NCBI RefSeq assembly: GCF_002341865.1 | Contig: NZ_DDOV01000049.1 | Coordinates: forward strand, 29,381-48,621 | Source: Clostridium sp. UBA2485 | GTDB taxonomy: Bacteria; Bacillota; Clostridia; Clostridiales; Clostridiaceae | DNA: 19,241 nt | Direction: 5' to 3' | Part shown: one piece after another, positions 6,107 through 13,409 of the stretch | Layout of the letters: each line of letters opens with the position of its first letter | How positions within the stretch are numbered: the stretch's first letter is position 1 | Translations under genes and position numbers: made by a program | The notes under the pieces: model-generated | Databases searched by the model: none | Told to the model about the DNA's origin: nothing | Seen by the model: only the letters and a program-made list of their open reading frames with translations

Positions 6107-7345
6107 ATGAATAATAGTTTTTTACCATTACCTAACTTTAGAATGGGTTTTTTATGGACACTTTTAAACATTAAAAATAGCACAATTGTGGAGTATGGAG
6201 CTATAAGTACAGCTCATTATTTAAATTTCATGTATGAAAAATTTAATGTTGATAGAGAAGGAGAAGTTCATTGCTGCCAATTAGATGAATCTCAAATTAT
6301 TTCTGGAGACATAAAACCGCTTAAAAAAGAAATTTTAGAAATATATGATGATAGAAAACCCGAGATTATTTTCGTAGCTCCATCAACTTTATGTTCAATC
6401 ATTGGATTTGATGGCGAAGATTTTCTTCTTAAGATGGATGGTAAATTAGAAGGAAAAGTCATCCCCCTATATTTTGGGAAAGCAAAAGGAGACTTCTCTT
6501 TAGGTGTAAGAGAAGCATTGAAAATACTCTGTAATAAAATTGTAGAGCCTCCTAAGGAGAAAAAGTATATGACTTATAACATAATTGGATTTACTCCAGA
6601 TTACTATAATTTTAATAGTGATTTATTAGAAATAGAAGAAATTATGTTACAAGGCTTTGGAATGAAAATACACACAATATTTACAAATGGAAGTTCAATT
6701 GAAAAAATAAAAAAAGCTTCTGAAGCAAGCTTTAACATAGTTGTAAGATCAGAAGGAATAGATGCTTCAAAAATACTAAAGAAAAAATATAATATGGAAT
6801 ATATAACTCCATGCCTTTATGGAACCAGTGGTACTTTGAATTTTATTGAATCTATAGAAAAGTTAACAGGAATAAAATGCAATAGTGATTATTTAGAAAA
6901 AAGTAAGATTAAATGTAGAGAAGCTCTTGTAAGATTTAAACATCATACAAGAAAGGTAATAAATAATACTAAGTGTTTAGTTACTGGATATTACGATGTT
7001 GTAAATGGAATGAGTAGATTTGTAGAGGAAGAATTAGGTCTTGAAGTAGAATCTGTAGTAATAAACCACAATTTAAAAGGTGAATATATGAAGCTTAATG
7101 AGAAGATAGAAAGAAAGCTATATGTAAACCCTACAGAGAGTAAGAAAAACGAACTAATAAATAGTAAGACTAATCTACTATTAGGGGATGGAGAATTTAT
7201 TTATAGTTTAAATGAAGCATCCTCAAAAATACAAATTAGTAGTCCAAATGTGAAAAAAATACTTATATATGATAGAAAACCACTGGTTGGTTTTAATGGA
7301 ATGAGATTTATAATGGAAGAAATATTGCAAGGAATAATCTCATAA
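6107..7345 (+). CDS. Stand-alone nitrogenase component 1-fold protein under cobalamin riboswitch control
   Basis: This is a 412-aa protein of the nitrogenase/oxidoreductase component 1 superfamily (NifD/K/E/N, BchN/B, CfbD relatives). Diagnostic stretches are PEIIFVAPSTLCSIIGFDGED (roughly 85-105), CLYGTSGTLNFIESIEKLTG (236-255), CLVTGYYDVVNGMSRFVEEE (290-309) and the C-terminal KPLVGFNGMRFIMEEI (391-406). Of the three cysteines that normally bind the Fe-S cluster, only the third has a counterpart, C96. By my alignment the first falls at N10 and the second, in the HGPxGC motif, at T35. A C56-C57 pair is extra. GTAAAGGGGG gives the ribosome site. It is alone: no NifH-like reductase or partner subunit adjoins it. 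The riboswitch suggests a link to corrinoid or cobalt metabolism; the reaction is unknown. Confidence 0.82.
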   Translation: MNNSFLPLPNFRMGFLWTLLNIKNSTIVEYGAISTAHYLNFMYEKFNVDREGEVHCCQLDESQIISGDIKPLKKEILEIYDDRKPEIIFVAPSTLCSIIGFDGEDFLLKMDGKLEGKVIPLYFGKAKGDFSLGVREALKILCNKIVEPPKEKKYMTYNIIGFTPDYYNFNSDLLEIEEIMLQGFGMKIHTIFTNGSSIEKIKKASEASFNIVVRSEGIDASKILKKKYNMEYITPCLYGTSGTLNFIESIEKLTGIKCNSDYLEKSKIKCREALVRFKHHTRKVINNTKCLVTGYYDVVNGMSRFVEEELGLEVESVVINHNLKGEYMKLNEKIERKLYVNPTESKKNELINSKTNLLLGDGEFIYSLNEASSKIQISSPNVKKILIYDRKPLVGFNGMRFIMEEILQGIIS

Positions 7346-7398
7346 AAAATATTTTAATTAAAAGCTAATAATCTTTAATATTATCATAGATATTGATC

Positions 7399-7427
7399 GT
7401 GACTTAGTAGGTTGATAACTAAGTCAC
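7399..7427. repeat. Perfect 10-bp inverted repeat downstream of the nitrogenase-like gene
   Basis: GTGACTTAGT (7399-7408) and ACTAAGTCAC (7418-7427) are exact reverse complements around a 9-base loop. No T-run follows, so it is not a classical terminator. It may stabilise the transcript end or bind a protein. A true terminator lies 40 bp further on. Confidence 0.5.
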
Positions 7428-7465
7428 AATTAGTATTCCCTTCTGATACAATAAAAAAATTTTTT

Positions 7466-7489
7466 CCCGTGGGTAACCACGGTTTTTTT
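7466..7489 (+). terminator. Strong intrinsic terminator closing the riboswitch unit
   Basis: CCGTGG (7467-7472) pairs with CCACGG (7477-7482) over a GTAA tetraloop, followed by seven T. The stem is unusually G+C-rich for this region. The gap from 7346 to 7618 holds only this and the preceding inverted repeat. Confidence 0.88.
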
Positions 7490-7618
7490 CTTTATTAAAT
7501 TTATTTAAGTTTTTCATCATATATATGATAATTTTAATTATTTGAACTTATATTAATATCCTATATAATTTAATAGAAAATACTATTTTAAAATTAGACA
7601 TATAAAGGAGAATATACT

Positions 7619-8026
7619 ATGAGCGCAAAGATGATGCATCATGTCTGCATTCAAACAGAAAAATATAAAGAATCACTTGAATTTTACACTAAAATTTTAG
7701 GATTTGAATTAGTTACAGAAACGGCAAATTTTCATAATCGGGATTTTAATACTTGGTTGAGGCTAGGAACATTTATGATTGAATTACAGACTGCTAAAAA
7801 GGGAGATAAGTTAAAGATCTGGAGTTCATTAAATGAAGGAATAGTACATATGTGTTTTTTAGTTGATGATGTTCAGAAAGAATTTGATAGGATAAAAAAA
7901 TTAGGTTATAGCAATTTCAAGATTAAAAATGGAAAAGAAATTTATAAAGTTGAAGATGGATATCTATTTAAAATTAAAGCTCCGGAAGGTACTGAAATTG
8001 AAATGAGAGATATGGATATTAAATAA
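7619..8026 (+). CDS. VOC-superfamily (glyoxalase/bleomycin-resistance fold) protein
   Basis: This 135-aa protein has the two paired beta-alpha-beta-beta-beta modules of the vicinal oxygen chelate fold. Module 1 begins MHHVCIQTEKYKESLEFYTK (6-25) and has FMIELQ (52-57). Module 2 contains IVHMCFLVDDVQKEFDRIKK (75-94) and ends EGTEIEMRD (123-131). The four expected metal ligands H8, E55, H77 and E128 are all present, so it is probably a metal-dependent enzyme. Candidates are a glyoxalase I-like lyase, an epimerase or a resistance protein; the sequence does not separate them. AAAGGAG precedes the ATG. The gene is convergent with the HAD gene, and a repeat starts at the base after its stop codon. 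Confidence 0.88.
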   Translation: MSAKMMHHVCIQTEKYKESLEFYTKILGFELVTETANFHNRDFNTWLRLGTFMIELQTAKKGDKLKIWSSLNEGIVHMCFLVDDVQKEFDRIKKLGYSNFKIKNGKEIYKVEDGYLFKIKAPEGTEIEMRDMDIK

Positions 8027-8372
8027 TTGACAATTGATAATGGAAAATTGACAATTATGGTTGAAATTATTTTTAATCAAAATAATTTCTTTAATGTATT
8101 TTCCACCTCTGGGGAACAGTAGTGAAGCCCTTTAGGGTTCCCCTGAGGTGCAGTATAACTTGGAACAAAAATCAGCTAATTTGTATTAAAACTTTGGAGA
8201 TAAGTAATATAATTATAATACTGTTCAATAAGAGGTATATAGTTACTGTACCATAGGGCTTTAGCAATGCACAACTTACAATTTGCGTCTTACAATTTAA
8301 TATTTATTCAGTAATATATGGCGAACACTGTTCGCCGCTACAGTTAATCAATTCTTAATTGTGAATTGATTA
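8027..8372. repeat. Interspersed structured repeat, copy 2 (apparently complete)
   Basis: This element starts directly after the VOC stop codon and ends at the HAD stop codon. Its left end has the direct repeat TTGACAATT at 8027-8035 and 8048-8056. A hairpin follows, CCTCTGGGGAAC (8106-8117) against GTTCCCCTGAGG (8137-8148) with one mismatch, enclosing CCCTTTAGGG. It also holds the palindrome GGCGAACA-C-TGTTCGCC (8320-8336). The right end is a perfect 10-bp inverted repeat, TAATCAATTC/GAATTGATTA (8345-8354, 8363-8372). Two blocks match copy 1 at bases 1-117. No protein is encoded. It may also serve as the terminator for both convergent genes. Confidence 0.7.
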
Positions 8373-9095
8373 TATAAACTCATTTATTTCATGTAAATTA
8401 GAAATTATAATATGTGGTTTTATTTCTGTAGGATTTTTACTTTGATTTTTGTTTAACCATATAGTCTTCATACCTAAATCTAAGGCTGGCTTAATATCAC
8501 ATTTTAAATTATCACCTACCATAATAGCCTCTTTTCCACATGCATTCATTTTTTTAAAGGCTTTTTTAAATATTTCCTCTCTTGGCTTACATAATTTTAG
8601 AGAATAGCTAAAGGTGAAATCATCAATTAATTCATACAAATTTGCAATTTTAAAACAATCAATCATAACCTCATCGTAATAACAAGTGTTAGAAATTACC
8701 CCAATTTTATATCCTTTTGCTTTTATTTTAATTAGTGTTTTATGAAGGTCTTTTTCAAAGAATAATTGTTTTTTATATTCACCATAAAATATATGTATTG
8801 CTTCAATACATTGATTAATTGTAAGATATACATCATAGGTTTTAAGAAATTCATTTAGAAATTCTTCAATAGGATATTCTATGAGAGTTTCTTTTCTTAA
8901 ATTCATAATACTCATCCATTTATTATAAAATCCCGTTCTGACTTCTTCAAAGCTTATTTTAGAGTGAAATTTATTTAAATATTGAGTTAATTTGTAAAGT
9001 CCGACCATATCTTTCTCTTCATCAGAATCACCGTAATGAAAATGTAAAAGAGTATTTCCCATGTCAAAATATATAACCTTAATATTATTAAACAT
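8370..9095 (-). CDS. HAD-superfamily hydrolase (subfamily IA)
   Basis: This 241-aa cytoplasmic enzyme shows all four HAD motifs. Motif I is DMGNT (11-15) with nucleophile D11. Motif II is ISNT (134-137), motif III is K170 in CKPREEIF, and motif IV is VGDNLKCD (193-200). An alpha-helical cap lies between about residues 20 and 110. The general acid expected two residues after the nucleophile is glycine (DxGxT instead of DxDxT), as in some dehalogenase-like and phosphatase members, so the reaction is uncertain. A GGAGGA ribosome site lies 6 bp before the ATG on the minus strand. The gene is divergent from the secreted-protein gene and convergent with the VOC gene, and its stop codon lies in the repeat's terminal inverted repeat. 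Confidence 0.88.
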   Translation of the reverse strand: MFNNIKVIYFDMGNTLLHFHYGDSDEEKDMVGLYKLTQYLNKFHSKISFEEVRTGFYNKWMSIMNLRKETLIEYPIEEFLNEFLKTYDVYLTINQCIEAIHIFYGEYKKQLFFEKDLHKTLIKIKAKGYKIGVISNTCYYDEVMIDCFKIANLYELIDDFTFSYSLKLCKPREEIFKKAFKKMNACGKEAIMVGDNLKCDIKPALDLGMKTIWLNKNQSKNPTEIKPHIIISNLHEINEFI

Positions 9096-9164
9096 ATACC
9101 ATCCTCCATGATTTAGTAATTATTATAATAATAACATTTTGCAAATAATTAAAAAACTTCTGTA

Positions 9165-9194
9165 TTGAAGAAACTATAAATTTAAAAATATAAT
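9165..9194 (+). promoter_or_regulatory. Candidate promoter for the small secreted protein gene
   Basis: TTGAAG (9165-9170) and TATAAT (9189-9194) are separated by 18 bp and lie about 95 bp before the start codon at 9290. The stretch is extremely A+T-rich, so a chance match is possible. Confidence 0.4.
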
Positions 9195-9289
9195 ATTATT
9201 TAAAAAAGTATTTTAGTATATAAAGAATAATATTTTATTAATAGCGAAAGATAATTTTGTATAAAGTATATAAGGAGGTATTTAAAATT

Positions 9290-9664
9290 ATGAAGATGAA
9301 GAATATAATAATATCAGCTTTAGTTGCTCTTTTTATTGTTTCTATAGGTATTCCTGTAATGGCTAGAGAAAAACATAGAGGACCAATATTTATGGGTGAA
9401 GTTTTAGAAGTTAATAAAGATAATCAGGGAAATACTATGGTATTGGCAGAAGGATACATAAAAGGACAGAAGGTATATAAAGAAAAATTAATAGCTATAG
9501 TTGGACCAGATACTAAAATTTTAGATTGTGAAGGTAAAGAAGTTAAAGAAGGCAATTTTGCAAAAGGTGATGTTGTGTTTATTAGATTAAGTGAAGTAAT
9601 GACTAGTTCAATTCCACCTCAATCACCAGCTCTAAAAATTCAATCATGTAAGCCAGTTAGTTAA
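9290..9664 (+). CDS. Small secreted protein of unknown function
   Basis: This is a 124-aa protein that I do not recognise. A clear signal peptide covers residues 1-25: a lysine-rich start MKMKN, a hydrophobic core and a VMA cleavage site before REK. The mature part of about 99 residues looks all-beta and begins GPIFMGEVLEVNKDNQGNT. It ends with SSIPPQSPALKIQSC. This weakly recalls OB-fold-like exported proteins such as DUF3221, but that is a guess. Two cysteines in the mature part (in LDCEG and QSCKP) could form a disulfide. The start at 9290 is chosen because AAGGAGG (9272-9278) lies 11 bp upstream; an in-frame ATG at 9257 would add residues ahead of the signal peptide. A terminator follows at 9761. 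Confidence 0.72.
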   Translation: MKMKNIIISALVALFIVSIGIPVMAREKHRGPIFMGEVLEVNKDNQGNTMVLAEGYIKGQKVYKEKLIAIVGPDTKILDCEGKEVKEGNFAKGDVVFIRLSEVMTSSIPPQSPALKIQSCKPVS

Positions 9665-9760
9665 TATAAATAAATAGAAAAGAGCTTGCAAAAAATCGAA
9701 AGTTTTAATCATTTTACGATTTATTAAAACCGAATAAAAATAATCTTAGTATATTAGAAG

Positions 9761-9806
9761 TGATGGATACACTTGGTAAAAGGCCAAGATATCCATCATT
9801 TTTTAT
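9761..9806 (+). terminator. Strong intrinsic terminator after the secreted protein gene
   Basis: TGATGGATA plus CTTGG (9761-9776) pairs with CCAAG plus TATCCATCA (9784-9798) with a small internal loop, followed by a T-rich run. A weaker upstream inverted repeat, GTTTTAAT/ATTAAAAC (9702-9709, 9723-9730), precedes it. Confidence 0.82.
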
Positions 9807-9923
9807 TGAAATTATTTAATTATTACATTAATTATATATATAGTAAATACATATATAATTTTACAAAATATGATATAATATGCATAGCAGGTAAAAAATA
9901 ATAGTAAATGGAGATGATTTTAA

Positions 9924-12059
9924 TTGTTCGAGAGAAAATTTTTCAAACAGATCTTAAGTAGTATTTTAGTATTAGTAATGCTACTATCCTTTAATTCATC
10001 TTTAGTATTTGCAATGACAGAATTGCAATTATCTAATGATAAGTTAAAAAGTTCTGTAACTAATATTGAAAGTAATTTAACTCAATATGATATTAATGTT
10101 AAATTTGATGAACCTAATAAAACTTTCACAGCTACTGAAAGTGTTAAATTTACTAATACTTATGGAAAAGATCTTAAATCACTAGTATTTCATTTATATG
10201 CTGATTCATATGAAAGTGTAGAAACAATGCCTAGTATGAGTATACAAAAGGAAAAGCTTGAAGAAGAAGAGATTGGTGATATAAACATAACTAAAGTTAC
10301 TGTTGGAAATAAAGAAATGAAATTTACTCAAGATAATCAAATCTTAAAAATTATACCTACAGCAGCTATAAAGCCAAATGAAGTTGTAGATATAAAAATA
10401 AATTTCACACTTAAATTGCCAATGGGTCAAAGTAGATTAGGATATTATAATAATGTTTATTCTGTCACAAATTGGTATCCTATAATATCTATTTACGATG
10501 TTGGAACTGATACTTGGGATGAGAACCCTTTCCATCCTGTAGGAGAGTCAAACTATAGTGATATAGCAAATTATAAGGTTTCTATAAATGTACCAGGTAA
10601 TATGGAACTAGCTTCTACTGGTATAACTAAATCGAGTGAAGACGAAAAAGATGGTACTAAAATCTATGATATTATAGCTGAAAAAGTTAGAGATTTTACA
10701 TTTATTATGAGTCCAGAATTTAAAGTTATTACTAAAGAAGTAGATGGTATAACAGTAAATAGCTTTTATATTTATGATGGAAATGAAAATACTACTAAAA
10801 CTGCTGAAGAATTACTAAATTTAACCATAGATGCATTAAGTTTCTTTGGTAAAAACTTTGGTAAGTATCCATATAAGGAATTTGATACTGTAGAAACCTA
10901 TGTACAGGGATTTGCTATGGAGTATCCTCAATTAATTCAAATGGGAAAATACAATGGTAATCCTGAACTTACAGCAGGAACGATGGTTCATGAAATAGCA
11001 CATCAATGGTGGTATGTAACTGTAGGTAACAATGAATTTAAGAATTCTTTTTTAGATGAATCATTAACAGCTTTTTCTACTGCATATTATTTTGAAAAAA
11101 CTCAAGGAAAATATTCAGAACAAGGTGTAGTTCTTGGTTTAAGAGAGTTAATGGACTATGCTAAAGATATTTCAAGTCCGATAAATTCATCTGTAGATAA
11201 AATAAATCCAGAAGAATGGGGAAAAACTGTTTATATTATGGGTGCATTAGTGTTTGAGGATCTTAGACAAACACTAGGGGAAGAAAAGTTTTTAGAGATA
11301 ATAAGAACTTATTATACTGAAAACTCATTAAAAAATGCTACCTTAGATTCACTTTTGGATGTAACTGAAAGAGTTGGCGGAAAAGAAGCAAAGAATCGAG
11401 TATTGTCAAATATTAATTCTAAAGATTTCTATCCAGAAAATCTTAAATTAAATGAGAGTGAATTGGCTGAATTAAGAGAAATGAAAAAGGAGAGTAGTAA
11501 AGAGACTAGAGAACAAATTAAACAAGTTATTGAATACTTAAGAAAAGAAGGAAAAGATAATTTTGGAGCATTTTTTGTACAAGCTTTAAATGATTATGAT
11601 GTATATTTAGTAAAGCCTTCAAAAGCAAATATAGCTAAAGAAAATATGGATAAATTTAATTCAATGGTAAATACAGTTAAAATAAACTTAGAAAATGGCT
11701 TTGGATTAAATGTTATAGTTAAAGAAGACAAAGATATTACAGAAAATGAGCTTAAAGAAAAGAGTTTAATATTTATTGGAGATAATAATGAAAACACAGC
11801 ACTTAGCTCTCTTATGGACAAACTCCCTATAGATTTTTCAAAAGAAGAAATTAAATTTAGTGGTATTACTATAGAAAATAAAAATATAACAGGAATGTTA
11901 GTTGGGAACACTCCAAAAAATAAAAACAATAATGTTTTAATTTTCTTAGGAATAGATAAACTTGAAAGTTTTAGTTTATTAAATGGTGCTGATTTATATG
12001 ACAAACAATTTATTTTAAATTTTAACGATAAAATTTTAAAGGGAAATTATGATAAATAA
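9924..12059 (+). CDS. Secreted M1-family zinc metallopeptidase
   Basis: This 711-aa gluzincin has a signal peptide at residues 1-30 (FERKFFK, a hydrophobic core, then SLVFA). The zinc site HEIAH (356-360) and the third ligand E379, exactly 18 residues later in FLDESLTAFS, identify the M1 aminopeptidase family. The substrate-binding loop reads GFAMEYPQ (329-336) where canonical M1 enzymes have GxMEN. An N-terminal beta domain (about 50-265) and the catalytic domain to about 510 are followed by a charged C-terminal region of about 190 residues that I do not recognise. There is no LPXTG anchor. It starts at TTG, with GGAGA 9 bp upstream, and the signal peptide supports this. A role in extracellular peptide trimming is likely. 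Confidence 0.88.
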   Translation: MFERKFFKQILSSILVLVMLLSFNSSLVFAMTELQLSNDKLKSSVTNIESNLTQYDINVKFDEPNKTFTATESVKFTNTYGKDLKSLVFHLYADSYESVETMPSMSIQKEKLEEEEIGDINITKVTVGNKEMKFTQDNQILKIIPTAAIKPNEVVDIKINFTLKLPMGQSRLGYYNNVYSVTNWYPIISIYDVGTDTWDENPFHPVGESNYSDIANYKVSINVPGNMELASTGITKSSEDEKDGTKIYDIIAEKVRDFTFIMSPEFKVITKEVDGITVNSFYIYDGNENTTKTAEELLNLTIDALSFFGKNFGKYPYKEFDTVETYVQGFAMEYPQLIQMGKYNGNPELTAGTMVHEIAHQWWYVTVGNNEFKNSFLDESLTAFSTAYYFEKTQGKYSEQGVVLGLRELMDYAKDISSPINSSVDKINPEEWGKTVYIMGALVFEDLRQTLGEEKFLEIIRTYYTENSLKNATLDSLLDVTERVGGKEAKNRVLSNINSKDFYPENLKLNESELAELREMKKESSKETREQIKQVIEYLRKEGKDNFGAFFVQALNDYDVYLVKPSKANIAKENMDKFNSMVNTVKINLENGFGLNVIVKEDKDITENELKEKSLIFIGDNNENTALSSLMDKLPIDFSKEEIKFSGITIENKNITGMLVGNTPKNKNNNVLIFLGIDKLESFSLLNGADLYDKQFILNFNDKILKGNYDK

Positions 12060-12070
12060 AATTTAAAGAT

Positions 12071-12119
12071 AAAGATATGTATTTTCTATAATGTTATTAG
12101 AAGATACATATCTTTTTTA
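12071..12119 (+). terminator. Intrinsic terminator after the M1 peptidase gene
   Basis: AAAGATATGTAT (12071-12082) and ATACATATCTTT (12104-12115) form a perfect 12-bp stem, with a run of T at 12113-12118. The loop of 21 bases is long. Confidence 0.78.
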
Positions 12120-12222
12120 TTAAGAAATATCTATAGATTTAATATATATTTGTATATTAAAGTATTTATTATAATAAATTAAAGATATAAGCTAAAAGAT
12201 TATAATATAGAGGTGGATTTTA

Positions 12223-12909
12223 TTGATTAGCACAATAATAATGGCTTTTGTTTCTTTTATTAGTACCAACATTGATGATATATTTATACTTATGATATTT
12301 TTCTCAGAAACAAGTGATACTATGAAAACTCATCACATAATTATTGGACAGTATTTAGGTATTGGAGCATTAACTATAATAAGTATTATAGGGGCACTAG
12401 GGGTATCTATAGTACCATATGAATATATAGGTATTCTTGGATTTGTACCAATGTATTTAGGGATAAAGGCATATGTGGATTATAAGAAAAAAAGTAAAAG
12501 CGAGGAAAATATAGCCTATCGAGAAGTTAAGGACATTGAGAATAATAAATTTGAAGAAACAACTAATACTGAAATTAGGGAGCAGAAAGATTTCAGTAGA
12601 AGATTTATTAATTCAGCTATTATAAAAGTGTTTAGTGTAACTTTTGCTAATGGTGGAGACAATATTGGAATTTATATACCTCTTTTTACAAGGATGGATT
12701 TAGTAAGTATTATAGTAACAATAGTAATTTTTATGTTCCTAGTAGCAATATGGTGTTTTATTGCTCTGAAGCTTTCAAAGCATCCACTTGTGCAAAAATT
12801 TATTGAAAAATATAGACATATTTTTGTTCCAATAATATTTATAATGTTAGGAGTTTTTATTTTAATAGATAGTAAAACTTTAGCTTTTATTTATAAAAAG
12901 ATATTTTAA
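12223..12909 (+). CDS. CadD-like cadmium resistance transporter
   Basis: This 228-aa integral membrane protein has about six hydrophobic segments. It matches the CadD family (related to LysE exporters) through FVSFISTNIDDIFILMIFFSE at the N-terminus. The related half-repeat VTFANGGDNIGIYIPLF (139-155) follows in the second half. The two DD/GD-N motifs lie within the membrane and are the family's likely metal-handling residues. A charged cytoplasmic loop spans about 88-127. Family members confer cadmium resistance or act on other cations, so the substrate here is inferred. Translation starts at TTG with GAGGTGG 6 bp upstream. No CadC-type repressor gene adjoins it, so regulation is not visible. 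A terminator lies 75 bp downstream. Confidence 0.87.
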   Translation: MISTIIMAFVSFISTNIDDIFILMIFFSETSDTMKTHHIIIGQYLGIGALTIISIIGALGVSIVPYEYIGILGFVPMYLGIKAYVDYKKKSKSEENIAYREVKDIENNKFEETTNTEIREQKDFSRRFINSAIIKVFSVTFANGGDNIGIYIPLFTRMDLVSIIVTIVIFMFLVAIWCFIALKLSKHPLVQKFIEKYRHIFVPIIFIMLGVFILIDSKTLAFIYKKIF

Positions 12910-12983
12910 TATAACTATCCAACTTGATATTTAGTTATTGATTGATGAGTTTTATAGTATCACTTACAGATATTAGGTTACTT

Positions 12984-13022
12984 AATTGTATGTTGTTTAA
13001 TAAGATGACATACAATTTTTTT
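12984..13022 (+). terminator. Intrinsic terminator after the CadD-like gene
   Basis: AATTGTATGT (12984-12993) and ACATACAATT (13008-13017) form a perfect 10-bp stem followed by a run of seven T. Confidence 0.85.
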
Positions 13023-13344
13023 GTTTAGTAGGATAGTTCAATAGAATTTACATATAAAAAGGTGTTTTTTAAAAAAATCACTATAAATATGAATAAAAAT
13101 TTGAAAAAAGTAAAAGGAATAGTACTGAAATTTCAAAGCCCAGCATATCACTATAGATTTGGATAAAATAATTATAGATTTTAATGTAGCAGAATCTATA
13201 TTATATGTTTTGCTAGTATTAAAGTTATTCGCCATATTTATTAAAAATATTAATGTAGTATAGCTAATAATTTCAAGTATAGTTAATGGAAAGAGAGAAG
13301 TAAATAATTTAGGTTTACTATATAAAATAAGTTAAATAAAACTT
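13023..13344. other. Intergenic stretch without a supported gene
   Basis: I see no gene with a ribosome site and a family match here. Two short plus-strand frames stand out: a 26-codon frame from the ATG at 13089, and a stop-free run ending in the tag at 13261-13263 that reads IDLDKIIIDFNVAESILYV and on into a hydrophobic helix. The second may be a relic of a membrane protein or chance in A+T-rich DNA. Confidence 0.35.
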
Positions 13345-13371
13345 TGAACTTTTTGATGATGAAAACAGTTA
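13345..13371 (+). promoter_or_regulatory. Possible ECF-type autoregulatory promoter of the sigma factor gene
   Basis: TGAAC (13345-13349) is followed after 16 bp by CAGTT (13366-13370), about 40 bp before the start codon. B. subtilis SigY promoters carry a TGAAC-type -35 box and SigY is autoregulated. The -10 match is weak. TATAAT (13372-13377) is also present but lacks a well-spaced vegetative -35 box. Confidence 0.3.
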
Positions 13372-13409
13372 TATAATGAGGATAAAAATAAAAGAAAGGA
13401 GGTTTCGTC

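Noticed and set aside
7399..7427. Inverted repeat as an intrinsic terminator
   Set aside because: No T-run follows the stem; the real terminator is the hairpin at 7466-7489.
11594..12004. Minus-strand open frame of 136 codons
   Set aside because: It is antisense to the 3' part of the M1 peptidase gene; its Ser/Leu/Phe composition is what an A+T-rich coding strand gives in reverse.
13038..13235. Minus-strand open frame of 65 codons in the intergenic gap
   Set aside because: The Phe/Ile/Tyr-rich translation shows no family pattern, and no ribosome site precedes the start.
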